A stretch of DNA of 64,000 bases from Pleurodeles waltl. Taxonomy: Eukaryota > Chordata > Amphibia > Caudata > Salamandridae. Below the pieces are notes generated by a model. The model was not told the DNA's origin. It made no database searches and worked only from the letters and a program-made list of their open reading frames with translations. Location: assembly GCF_031143425.1 (NCBI RefSeq), contig NC_090439.1:348930027-348994026 (forward strand), in the 5' to 3' direction. The position numbers and the translations under genes were made by a program. Positions 1 to 9,751 of this stretch are shown here, piece after piece (positions within the stretch are counted from its first letter, which is position 1; the number at the start of each line of letters is the position of its first letter).

Positions 1-742
1 GCGCCGCTGAGGGTGAAATTTCTGTGTGGACTTGTGTCCCCCCCGGTGCCCTACAAAACCCCCCTGGTCTGCCCTCCGAAGACGCGGGTACTTACCTGCA
101 AGCAGACCGGAACCGGGGCACCCCCTTCTCTCCATTCTAGCCTATGTGTTTTGGGCACCACTTTGGACTCTGCACCTGACCGGCCCTGAGCTGCTGGTGT
201 GGTGACTTTGGGGTTGCTCTGAACCCCCAACGGTGGGCTACCTTGGACCAAGAACTGAGCCCTGTAAGTGTCGTACTTACCTGGTTAATCTAACAAATAC
301 TTACCTCCCCTAGGAACTGTGAAAATTGCACTAAGTGTCCACTTTTAAAACAGCTATTTGTCAATAACTTGAAAAGTATACATGCAATTTTGATGATTTG
401 AAGTTCCTAAAGTACTTACCTGCAATACCTTTCGAATGAGATATTACATGTAGAATTTGAACCTGTGGTTCTTAAAATAAACTAAGAAAAGATATTTTTC
501 TATATAAAAACCTATTGGCTGGATTTGTCTCTGAGTGTGTGTACCTCATTTATTGTCTTGTGTATGTACAACAAATGCTTAACACTACTCCTTGGATAAG
601 CCTACTGCTCGACCACACTACCACAAAATAGAGCATTAGTATTATCTATTTTTACCACTATTTTACCTCTAAGGGGAACCCTTGGACTCTGTGCATGCTA
701 TTCCTTACTTTGAAATAGCACATACAGAGCCAACTTCCTACA
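1..742 (+). repeat. 5' LTR of copy A, 3' part only
   Basis: Bases 1-742 correspond one-to-one to 7762-8503 of the 3' LTR. The LTR ends with the family terminus CTTCCTACA just before the primer site. Confidence 0.93.
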
Positions 743-743
743 T

Positions 744-762
744 TGGTGGATCAGCGGTGGGG
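744..762 (+). other. candidate primer binding site
   Basis: A TGG-starting stretch lies one base past the LTR end and is repeated at 25051 and, reversed, at about 57180-57197. It resembles the complement of the 3' end of a vertebrate tRNA-Leu, with a two-base interruption after the sixth base. The tRNA assignment is from general knowledge of tRNA-Leu 3' ends and is tentative. Confidence 0.5.
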
Positions 763-1007
763 TACAAGACTTTGCATTTGCTGGACTACTCAGCCAATAC
801 CTGATCACACGACAAATTCCAAAATTGTCATTAGAAATTGATTTTTGCAATTTGAAAAGTTTTCTAAATTCTTAAAAGACCTGCTAGGGCCTTGTGTTAG
901 ATCCTGTTTAGCATTTCTTTTAGAGTTTAAAAGTTTGTTTAAAGTTTGAATTAGATTCTAGAACCAGTTTTAGTTTCTTAAAAAGTATTCCAACTTTTAG
1001 AAGCATA

Positions 1008-4000
1008 ATGTCTAGCACAGATGTGAATGTGGTGGAACTCGACACCACACCTTACCTCCATCTACAGATGAGAGAGCTAAGGTCACTCTGTAAACTAAAG
1101 AAAATAGCAATGGGCCCCAAACCTACCAAAGTACAGCTCCAGGAGCTTTTGGCAGAGTTTGAAAAGGCCAACCCCTCTGAGGATGGCAACTCAGAGGATG
1201 AAGATAGTGACTTGGAGGGAAATTCCCCCCCTCCAGTCCTACTTAGGGAGAGCAGGGCTTCTCAAGCCCTGACTCCACAAATAATAGTCAGAGATGCTGG
1301 TTCCCTCACAGGAGGGACCAACAACTCTGAAATCACTGAGGATAACTCCAGTGAAGAGGACATCCAGTTAGCCAGGATGGCCAAAAGATTGGCTTTGGAA
1401 AGACAGATCCTAGCCATAGAGAGGGAAAGACAAGAGATGGGCCTAGGACCCATCAATGGTGGCAGCAACATAAATAGGGTCAGAGATTCTCCTGACATGT
1501 TGAAAATCCCTAAAGGGATTGTAACTAAATATGAAGATGGTGATGACATCACCAAATGGTTCACAGCTTTTGAGAGGGCTTGTGTAACCAGAAAAGTGAA
1601 CAGATCTCACTGGGGTGCTCTCCTTTGGGAAATGTTCACAGGAAAGTGTAGGGATAGACTCCTCACACTCTCTGGACAAGATGCAGAATCTTATGACCTC
1701 ATGAAGGGTACCCTGATTGAGGGCTTTGGATTCTCCACTGAGGAGTACAGGATTAGGTTCAGGGGGGCTCAAAAATCCTCGAGCCAGACCTGGGTTGACT
1801 TTGTTGACTACTCAGTGAAAACACTAGATGGTTGGATTCAAGGCAGTGGTGTAAGTAATTATGATGGGCTGTACAATTTATTTGTGAAAGAACACCTGTT
1901 AAGTAATTGTTTCAATGATAAACTGCATCAGCATCTGGTAGACCTAGGACCAATTTCTCCCCAAGAATTGGGAAAGAAGGCGGACCATTGGGTCAAGACA
2001 AGGGTGTCCAAGACTTCAACAGGGGGTGACCAAAAGAAAGGGGTCACAAAGACTCCCCAGCAGAAGGGTGATGAGACAACCAAAACTAAAAATAGTAAAG
2101 AGTCTTCTACAGGCCCCCAAAAACCTGCACAGGAGGGTGGGCCCAGAGCCTCTTCACAAAACAATGGGTACAAGGGTAAAAACTTTGATCCCAAAAAGGC
2201 CTGGTGTCATAGCTGTAAACAGCATGGACACCAAACTGGAGACAAGGCCTGTCCCAAGAAAGGTTCCACTCCAAACTCCCATCCAGGTAACACTGGTATG
2301 GCTAGTCTCCAAGTGGGATCAACAGTGTGCCCAGAGCAAATCAGGGTCCACACTGAAGCTACTCTAGTTTCTGAGGGTGGGGTGGATTTAGCCACACTAG
2401 CTGTCTGGCCGCCTAACATGCAAAAATACAGACAGCAACTCTTAATTAATGGGACTAGAATAGAGGGCCTGAGGGATACAGGTGCCAGTGTCACCATGGT
2501 GACAGAGAAACTGGTTTCCCCTGGCCAATACCTGACTGGAAAAACTTACACAGTCACCAACGCTGACAATCAGAGAAAAGTACATCCCATGGCAATGGTT
2601 ACTTTAGAATGGGGAGGGGTCAATGGCCTGAAACAGGTGGTGGTCTCCTCAAATATCCCAGTGGACTGTCTGCTTGGAAATGACCTGGAGTCCTCAGCAT
2701 GGGCTGAGGTAGAGCTAAAAACCCATGCAGCAATGCTGGGTATCCCTGAACTGGTGTGTGTGAAAACAAGAGCACAATGCAAGGCACAGGGTGAAAAAGT
2801 AGAGCTGGAGTCTGGAAAAATGGCCCAGCCTACCAAGAGAACAGGAAAGTCAGTTGGGAAACCAACTGCAACACAGCCAAAGAAAGGGAACCTCTCTTCT
2901 CAGGAAGAAGTTCTGCCCTCTGAGGGAACTGAGCCTTTGGAGCTTGAACCTTATCAGGTTGAGCTCTTAGGCCCAGGGGGACCCTCAAGGGAAGAGCTGT
3001 GTAAGGGACAAGAAACCTGTCCCTCTCTTGAAGGCCTTAGGCAGCAAGCTGCTGAAGAGTCCAAAGGCAAGAAAAATGGAACACATAGGGTCTATTGGGA
3101 AGATGGGCTCCTGTACACTGAGGCCAGAGACCCCAAACCTGGTGCCACTAGGAGAGTGGTAGTGCCTCAGCTGTTCAGAGAGTTCATCCTAACATTGGCC
3201 CATGACATTCCCCTTGCTGGACATTTGGGACAAACCAAGACGTGGGAGAGGTTAGTCAACCACTTCTACTGGCCCAATATGTCCAACATGGTTAAGGAGT
3301 TTTGCCTCTCCTGCCCCACCTGTCAAGCCAGTGGTAAGACAGGTGGGCATCCAAAGGCCCCCCTCATTCCACTTCCAGTGGTGGGGGTGCCCTTTGAAAG
3401 AGTGGGTGTGGACATAGTTGGTCCACTGGAACCTCCCACAGCCTCAGGAAATATGTATATCCTGGTAGTAGTGGATCATGCTACCAGGTATCCTGAAGCT
3501 ATTCCCCTTAGGTCGACTACTGCCCCTGCAGTAGCCAAGGCCCTCATTGGTATCTTTACCAGAGTGGGTTTCCCTAAGGAGGTGGTGTCTGACAGAGGTA
3601 CCAACTTCATGTCAGCATACCTGAAGCACATGTGGAATGAGTGTGGAGTGACTTATAAATTCACTACACCTTACCATCCACAAACTAATGGCTTAGTTGA
3701 GAGATTCAACAAGACATTAAAGGGCATGATCATGGGGCTCCCAGAAAAACTCAAAAGGAGATGGGATGTCCTCCTGCCATGTCTGCTTTTCGCTTACAGG
3801 GAGGTACCACAGAAGGGAGTAGGGTTCTCACCCTTTGAACTTCTGTTTGGTCATCCTGTAAGGGGACCACTTGCCCTTGTTAAAGAAGGCTGGGAGAGAC
3901 CTCTCCATGAGCCTAAACAGGACATAGTGGACTATGTACTTGGCCTTCGCTCTAGAATGGCAGAGTACATGGAAAAGGCAACCAAAAACCTTGAGGCCAG

Positions 4001-5786
4001 CCAACAGCTCCAGAAGTTTTGGTATGACCAAAAGGCTGCACTGGTTGAGTTCCAACCAGGGCAGAAAGTCTGGGTTCTGGAGCCTGTGGCTCCCAGGGCA
4101 CTCCAGGACAAATGGAGTGGCCCTTACCCAGTACTAGAGAGGAAGAGTCAGGTCACCTACTTGGTGGACCTGGGCACAAGCAGGAGCCCCAAGAGGGTGA
4201 TCCATGTGAACCGCCTTAAGCTCTTCCACGACAGGGCTGATGTCAATCTGTTGATGGTAACAGATGAGGATCAGGAGGCAGAGAGTGAACCTCTCCCTGA
4301 TCTTCTGTCATCAGACCCAAAAGATGGTACAGTAGATGGAGTGATCTACTCAGACACCCTCTCTGGCCAACAGCAAGCTGATTGTAGGAGAGTCCTACAA
4401 CAGTTTCCTGAACTCTTCTCCTTAACCCCTGGTCAGACACACCTGTGTACCCATGATGTGGACACAGGAGACAGCATGCCTGTCAAGAACAAAATCTTTA
4501 GACAGTCTGACCATGTTAAGGAAAGCATCAAGGTGGAAGTCCACAAGATGCTGGAATTGGGAGCGATTGAGCGCTCTGACAGCCCCTGGGCTAGCCCAGT
4601 GGTCTTAGTCCCCAAACCTCACACCAAAGATGGAAAGAAAGAGATGAGGTTTTGTGTGGACTACAGAGGGCTCAATTCTGTCACCAAGACAGATGCCCAT
4701 CCAATTCCAAGAGCTGATGAGCTCATTGATAAATTAGGTGCTGCCAAATTTCTAAGTACCTTTGACTTGACAGCAGGGTACTGGCAAATAAAAATGGCAC
4801 CTGGAGCAAAAGAAAAGACAGCATTCTCCACACCTGATGGGCATTATCAGTTTACTGTTATGCCCTTTGGTTTAAAGAATGCCCCTGCCACCTTCCAAAG
4901 GTTGGTGAATCAAGTCCTTGCTGGCTTGGAGTCCTTTAGCACAGCTTATCTTGATGATATTGCTGTCTTTAGCTCCACCTGGCAGGATCACCTGGTCCAC
5001 CTGAGGAAGGTTTTGAAGGCTCTGCAATCTGCAGGCCTCTCTATCAAGGCATCCAAATGCCAGATAGGGCAGGGAACTGTGGTTTACTTGGGACACCTTG
5101 TAGGTGGAGGCCAAGTTCAGCCACTCCAACCCAAGATCCAGACTATTCTGGACTGGGTAGCTCCAAAAACCCAGACTCAAGTCAGGGCATTCCTTGGCTT
5201 GACTGGGTATTACAGGAGGTTTGTGAAGGGATATGGATCCATTGTGACAGCCCTCACTGAACTCACCTCCAAGAAAATGCCCAAGAAAGTAAACTGGACT
5301 GTGGGCTGCCAACAGGCCTTTGACACCCTGAAACAGGCAATGTGCTCAGCACCAGTTCTCAAAGCTCCAGATTATTCTAAGCAGTTCATTGTGCAGACTG
5401 ATGCCTCTGAACATGGGATAGGGGCAGTTTTGTCCCAAACAAATGATGATGGCCTTGACCAGCCTGTTGCTTTCATTAGCAGGAGGTTACTCCCCAGGGA
5501 GCAGCGTTGGAGTGCCATTGAGAGGGAGGCCTTTGCTGTGGTTTGGTCCCTGAAGAAGCTGAGACCATACCTCTTTGGGACTCACTTCCTAGTTCAAACT
5601 GACCACAGACCTCTCAAATGGCTGATGCAAATGAAAGGTGAAAATCCTAAACTGTTGAGGTGGTCCATCTCCCTACAGGGAATGGACTTTATAGTGGAAC
5701 ACAGACCTGGGACTGCCCATGCCAATGCAGATGGCCTTTCCAGGTTCTTCCACTTAGAAAATGAAGACTCTCTTGGGAAAGGTTAG
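1008..5786 (+). CDS. gag-pol polyprotein of Gmr1-like element, copy A
   Basis: Intact 1592-residue polyprotein. In order it has: a SAP-like N-terminal motif (about residues 20-52, with LCK and PTK); a charged coiled stretch (115-150); a SCAN-like capsid segment (246-336); a zinc knuckle with C400, C403, H408, C415; an aspartic protease with catalytic triplet D490-T-G; an integrase HHCC zinc domain (about 732-770); an integrase core with D802, D862, E898 (D-x35-E); a GPY/F-like tail (WSGPY); reverse transcriptase with YLDD at 1314-1317; and RNase H with D1465. Integrase before RT is the Gmr1 arrangement. The start is the first ATG after the leader and is kept in all copies. No frameshift separates gag from pol, so expression ratio must be set by other means. 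All visible catalytic residues are present, so the product looks functional. Confidence 0.95.
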   Translation: MSSTDVNVVELDTTPYLHLQMRELRSLCKLKKIAMGPKPTKVQLQELLAEFEKANPSEDGNSEDEDSDLEGNSPPPVLLRESRASQALTPQIIVRDAGSLTGGTNNSEITEDNSSEEDIQLARMAKRLALERQILAIERERQEMGLGPINGGSNINRVRDSPDMLKIPKGIVTKYEDGDDITKWFTAFERACVTRKVNRSHWGALLWEMFTGKCRDRLLTLSGQDAESYDLMKGTLIEGFGFSTEEYRIRFRGAQKSSSQTWVDFVDYSVKTLDGWIQGSGVSNYDGLYNLFVKEHLLSNCFNDKLHQHLVDLGPISPQELGKKADHWVKTRVSKTSTGGDQKKGVTKTPQQKGDETTKTKNSKESSTGPQKPAQEGGPRASSQNNGYKGKNFDPKKAWCHSCKQHGHQTGDKACPKKGSTPNSHPGNTGMASLQVGSTVCPEQIRVHTEATLVSEGGVDLATLAVWPPNMQKYRQQLLINGTRIEGLRDTGASVTMVTEKLVSPGQYLTGKTYTVTNADNQRKVHPMAMVTLEWGGVNGLKQVVVSSNIPVDCLLGNDLESSAWAEVELKTHAAMLGIPELVCVKTRAQCKAQGEKVELESGKMAQPTKRTGKSVGKPTATQPKKGNLSSQEEVLPSEGTEPLELEPYQVELLGPGGPSREELCKGQETCPSLEGLRQQAAEESKGKKNGTHRVYWEDGLLYTEARDPKPGATRRVVVPQLFREFILTLAHDIPLAGHLGQTKTWERLVNHFYWPNMSNMVKEFCLSCPTCQASGKTGGHPKAPLIPLPVVGVPFERVGVDIVGPLEPPTASGNMYILVVVDHATRYPEAIPLRSTTAPAVAKALIGIFTRVGFPKEVVSDRGTNFMSAYLKHMWNECGVTYKFTTPYHPQTNGLVERFNKTLKGMIMGLPEKLKRRWDVLLPCLLFAYREVPQKGVGFSPFELLFGHPVRGPLALVKEGWERPLHEPKQDIVDYVLGLRSRMAEYMEKATKNLEASQQLQKFWYDQKAALVEFQPGQKVWVLEPVAPRALQDKWSGPYPVLERKSQVTYLVDLGTSRSPKRVIHVNRLKLFHDRADVNLLMVTDEDQEAESEPLPDLLSSDPKDGTVDGVIYSDTLSGQQQADCRRVLQQFPELFSLTPGQTHLCTHDVDTGDSMPVKNKIFRQSDHVKESIKVEVHKMLELGAIERSDSPWASPVVLVPKPHTKDGKKEMRFCVDYRGLNSVTKTDAHPIPRADELIDKLGAAKFLSTFDLTAGYWQIKMAPGAKEKTAFSTPDGHYQFTVMPFGLKNAPATFQRLVNQVLAGLESFSTAYLDDIAVFSSTWQDHLVHLRKVLKALQSAGLSIKASKCQIGQGTVVYLGHLVGGGQVQPLQPKIQTILDWVAPKTQTQVRAFLGLTGYYRRFVKGYGSIVTALTELTSKKMPKKVNWTVGCQQAFDTLKQAMCSAPVLKAPDYSKQFIVQTDASEHGIGAVLSQTNDDGLDQPVAFISRRLLPREQRWSAIEREAFAVVWSLKKLRPYLFGTHFLVQTDHRPLKWLMQMKGENPKLLRWSISLQGMDFIVEHRPGTAHANADGLSRFFHLENEDSLGKG

Positions 5787-5804
5787 TCTCATCCTCTTTC
5801 GTTT

Positions 5805-5813
5805 GGGGGGGGG
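5805..5813 (+). other. polypurine tract, copy A
   Basis: A run of nine G lies four bases before the 3' LTR and is the expected plus-strand primer. The same run, reversed, precedes the LTRs of the minus-strand array. Confidence 0.75.
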
Positions 5814-5816
5814 TTG

Positions 5817-8503
5817 TGTAAGGAAATGCCTCCTTGGCATGGTTGCCCCCTGACTTTTTGCCTTTGCTGATGCTATGTTTACAATTGAAAGTGTGCTGAG
5901 GCCTGCTAACCAGGCCCCAGCACCAGTGTTCTTTCCCTAACCTGTACTTTTGTATCCACAATTGGCAGACCCTGGCATCCAGATAAGTCCCTTGTAACTG
6001 GTACTTCTAGTACCAAGGGCCCTGATGCCAAGGAAGGTCTCTAAGGGCTGCAGCATGTCTTATGCCACCCTGGAGACCTCTCACTCAGCACAGACACACT
6101 GCTTGCCAGCTTGTGTGTGCTAGTGAGGACAAAACGAGTAAGTCGACATGGCACTCCCCTCAGGGTGCCATGCCAGCCTCTCACTGCCTATGCAGTATAG
6201 GTAAGACACCCCTCTAGCAGGCCTTACAGCCCTAAGGCAGGGTGCACTATACCACAGGTGAGGGTACCAGTGCATGAGCATGGTACCCCTACAGTGTCTA
6301 ACCAAAACCTTAGACATTGTAAGTGCAGGGTAGCCATAAGAGTATATGGTCTGGGAGCCTGTCAAACACGAACTCCACAGCACCATAATGGCTACACTGA
6401 AAACTGGGAAGTTTGGTATCAAACTTCTCAGCACAATAAATGCACACTGATGCCAGTGTACATTTTATTGTAAAATACACCCCAGAGGGCACCTTAGAGG
6501 TGCCCCCTGAAACTTAACCGACTATCTGTGTAGGCTGACTAGTTTTAGCAGCCTGCCACAAACCGAGACATGTTGCTGGCCCCATGGGGAGAGTGCCTTT
6601 GTCACTCTGAGGCCAGTAACAAAGCCTGCACTGGGTGGAGATGCTAACACCTCTCCCAGGCAGGAATTGTCACACCTAGCGGTGAGCCTCAAAGGCTCAC
6701 CTCCTTTGTGCCAACCCAGCAGGACACTCCAGCTAGTGGAGTTGCCCGCCCCCTCCGGCCAGGCCCCACTTTTGGCGGCAAGGCCGGAGAAAATAATGAG
6801 AATAACAAGGAGGAGTCACTGGCCAGTCAGGACAGCCCCTAAGGTGTCCTGAGCTGAGGTGACTCTAACTTTTAGAAATCCTCCATCTTGCAGATGGAGG
6901 ATTCCCCCAATAGGGTTAGGATTGTGACCCCCTCCCCTTGGGAGGAGGCACAAAGAGGGTGTACCCACCCTCAGGGCTAGTAGCCATTGGCTACTAACCC
7001 CCCAGACCTAAACACGCCCTTAAATTTAGTATTTAAGGGCTACCCTGAACCCTAGAAAATTAGATTCCTGCAACTACAAGAAGAAGGACTGCCTAGCTGA
7101 AAAACCCCTGCAGAGGAAGACCAGAAGACGACAACTGCCTTGGCTCCAGAAACTCACCGGCCTGTCTCCTGCCTTCCAAAGATCCTGCTCCAGCGACGCC
7201 TTCCAAAGGGACCAGCGACCTCGACATCCTCTGAGGACTGCCCCTGCTTCGAAAAGACAAGAAACTCCCGAGGACAGCGGACCTGCTCCAAAGAAAAGCT
7301 GCAACTTTGTTTCCAGCAGCTTTAAAGAACCCTGCAAGCTCCCCGCAAAAGGCGTGAGACTTGCAACACTGCACCCGGCGACCCCGACTCGGCTGGTGGA
7401 GATCCGACGCCTCAGGAGGGACCCCAGGACTACTCTGATACTGTGAGTACCAAAACCTGTCCCCCCTGAGCCCCCACAGCGCCGCCTGCAGAGGGAATCC
7501 CGAGGCTTCCCCTGACCGCGACTCTTTGAAACCAAAGTCCCGACACCTGGGAGAGACCCTGCACCCGCAGCCCCCAGGACCTGAAGGACCGGACTTTCAC
7601 TGGAGGAGTGACCCCCAGGAGTCCCTCTCCCTTGCCCAAGTGGAGGTTTCCCCGAGGAACCCCCCCCTTGCCTGCCTGCAGCGCTGAAGAGATCCCTAGA
7701 TCTCCCATTGACTTCCATTACAAACCCGACGCTTGTTTCTACACTGCACCCGGCCGCCCCCGCGCCGCTGAGGGTGAAATTTCTGTGTGGACTTGTGTCC
7801 CCCCCGGTGCCCTACAAAACCCCCCTGGTCTGCCCTCCGAAGACGCGGGTACTTACCTGCAAGCAGACCGGAACCGGGGCACCCCCTTCTCTCCATTCTA
7901 GCCTATGTGTTTTGGGCACCACTTTGGACTCTGCACCTGACCGGCCCTGAGCTGCTGGTGTGGTGACTTTGGGGTTGCTCTGAACCCCCAACGGTGGGCT
8001 ACCTTGGACCAAGAACTGAGCCCTGTAAGTGTCGTACTTACCTGGTTAATCTAACAAATACTTACCTCCCCTAGGAACTGTGAAAATTGCACTAAGTGTC
8101 CACTTTTAAAACAGCTATTTGTCAATAACTTGAAAAGTATACATGCAATTTTGATGATTTGAAGTTCCTAAAGTACTTACCTGCAATACCTTTCGAATGA
8201 GATATTACATGTAGAATTTGAACCTGTGGTTCTTAAAATAAACTAAGAAAAGATATTTTTCTATATAAAAACCTATTGGCTGGATTTGTCTCTGAGTGTG
8301 TGTACCTCATTTATTGTCTTGTGTATGTACAACAAATGCTTAACACTACTCCTTGGATAAGCCTACTGCTCGACCACACTACCACAAAATAGAGCATTAG
8401 TATTATCTATTTTTACCACTATTTTACCTCTAAGGGGAACCCTTGGACTCTGTGCATGCTATTCCTTACTTTGAAATAGCACATACAGAGCCAACTTCCT
8501 ACA
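5817..8503 (+). repeat. 3' LTR of copy A (2687 bp)
   Basis: The LTR starts TGTAAGG and ends CTTCCTACA. It is unusually long, about half the internal region. It carries AATAAA at 6435-6440 inside a hairpin, stem-loops at 6487-6505, 6877-6903 and 6978-6996, and a second AATAAA near 8237. Open frames of 60-220 codons occur on both strands but change length and frame between copies, so I do not call them genes. Confidence 0.93.
6434..6470 (+). promoter_or_regulatory. poly(A)-signal hairpin in LTR
   Basis: The segment CAATAAATG pairs with CATTTTATTG and the inner ACACTG pairs with CAGTGT around a four-base loop. The AATAAA signal therefore sits inside a stem of about 15 bp. The outer stem is kept in the diverged solo LTR at 14761-14797. 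Function in 3'-end formation is inferred. Confidence 0.5.
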
Positions 8504-8606
8504 CCAGGCCCCAGCACCAGTGTTCTTTCCCTAACCTGTACCTTTGTCTCCACAATTGGCACACCATGGCATCCAGGTAAGTCCCTTGTAACTGGTACCC
8601 CTTGTA
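8504..8606 (+). repeat. older Gmr1-like LTR fragment
   Basis: The sequence matches the LTR segment at about 5910-6011 with several differences. It starts abruptly at the end of copy A and runs into retroviral pol remnants, so it is a truncated older LTR that served as target for copy A. Confidence 0.7.
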
Positions 8607-8639
8607 CAAGCGGTCTACTACTCTTCCCTCCTGGGCCCT

Positions 8640-9440
8640 GTGGCCCAGGGCATGCCACCGTGCCTTCGCACGATCGCTTTAGCAGCCACCCTTGTGAAGC
8701 AAGTGGCTGATATTGTCCTGGGACATCCATTCATTCTTGCAGTGCCACATGCAGTTTTAGCACTGCCTCTCCGCTCTAGTACCCAGCATCTCTCAGCCCA
8801 GCACCAAACCCACCATGAACAGGCTCTTTTTGGAGACACAAACCTCACAATAGTTAGGTGTATCACCATCAATCCTGCCACTCTTCTCCCTACTGCGGAG
8901 GATGGAGAGCCTTACCCAAGTCGTGACCATCACTACCATTCACGTCCAGCCTTCACTGACACTCCACTGTCCAATGCAGACTCATCTCTACAATGATGGT
9001 TCTGATTTACGGGACGATTTAGGTGCACTATGTGTTGGCTAAGTGGTGTGTTCACACTCTGCCACACTAGAGGCCGATGCCCTCCCACAAGTCCATAGTC
9101 GTCAAGTTGCAGAACTAGTTGCTCTCACTAGAGCTTGCGAGTTGTCTGCTGCAACTCGGGTCAATACACTGATTCCATGTATACTTTTAATGTCTGTCAT
9201 GCTACAGGTCAGCTACGGAGGATGACACGGTTTCTCACGTCCTCTGGTTCCGTTATTTCTCATGCTGTACTTATTAAAGCTCTGCTTGATGCTATTCACC
9301 TCCCCGCAGAATTTGCAGTTGCCCACTGTCGTGCCAACACTAAAGGACAGTCAGATGTAGCCTGTGGTAACACCCAAACAGATGCTGCTGCACCCCATGC
9401 TGCGTTGCAGGGGACTGCTGCCCCTTTCCTTTACTTAGGT
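8640..9440 (+). pseudogene. ERV pol remnant: RT connection and RNase H
   Basis: Frame-broken coding. The connection-like part (8680-8960) contains NPATLLP, typical of gamma-type pol. RNase H follows at about 8990-9430, with AELVALTRAC, FLTSSG, LIKALLDAI and HCRANTKG. It needs at least two frame changes to read through and has an internal stop near 9040. It is non-functional. The part upstream, the RT palm, is not in the window. Confidence 0.75.
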
Positions 9441-9559
9441 GCTTTGCAGAGACCCCTGTCTTATTCTGTCTCTGACTTGCTGCAGTGCAACAGAAGGGCA
9501 ATACTGAACTTCTAGCATTTTGGATTTCCTAAAGCTGCACCATAGACCTTGATTCACAA

Positions 9560-9751
9560 TTGTATGTTTCTCATGGCTGCAGGCCAGCCATTACTCCTGT
9601 ATTTCAACAACAAATGCTGGAACATATGTTTCAATCAATCTCACAGATGTGCAAGGGGGGAATTGCAAATGACATACTGAAAGATTGGTATGCCCCTAGC
9701 ATGCACCAGATAGCAAAGGAAGCGACCTACAACTGCATCACTTGTAGGAGG
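9560..9751 (+). pseudogene. ERV integrase N-terminal zinc domain remnant
   Basis: The frame at 9560 reads WYAPSMHQIAKEA followed by a CITCRRC cysteine pair, the HHCC zinc domain at the start of retroviral integrases. The coding sense stops at 9751, exactly where the composite LTR begins, and integrase resumes at 12146. Confidence 0.72.

Larger units (their letters stand above)
1..8503 (+). mobile_element. Gmr1-like Ty3/gypsy retrotransposon, copy A (5' LTR cut by window edge)
   Basis: The structure is partial 5' LTR, primer site, one long gag-pol ORF, G-run polypurine tract, and a 2687-bp 3' LTR bounded by TG and CA. The 742 bases of 5' LTR in the window show no difference by eye from the last 742 bases of the 3' LTR, so insertion is recent. 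The pol order PR-IN-RT-RH is that of Ty1/copia, but RT and integrase motifs are Ty3/gypsy. This combination defines the Gmr1 group known from fish and other deuterostomes. The 3' flank is a fragment of an older related LTR, so this copy landed inside another member of its family. Confidence 0.93.

Noticed and set aside
51..251. Short antisense frame of 66 codons repeated in every young LTR
   Set aside because: Its repetition only reflects LTR identity; there is no start context, domain or independent conservation.
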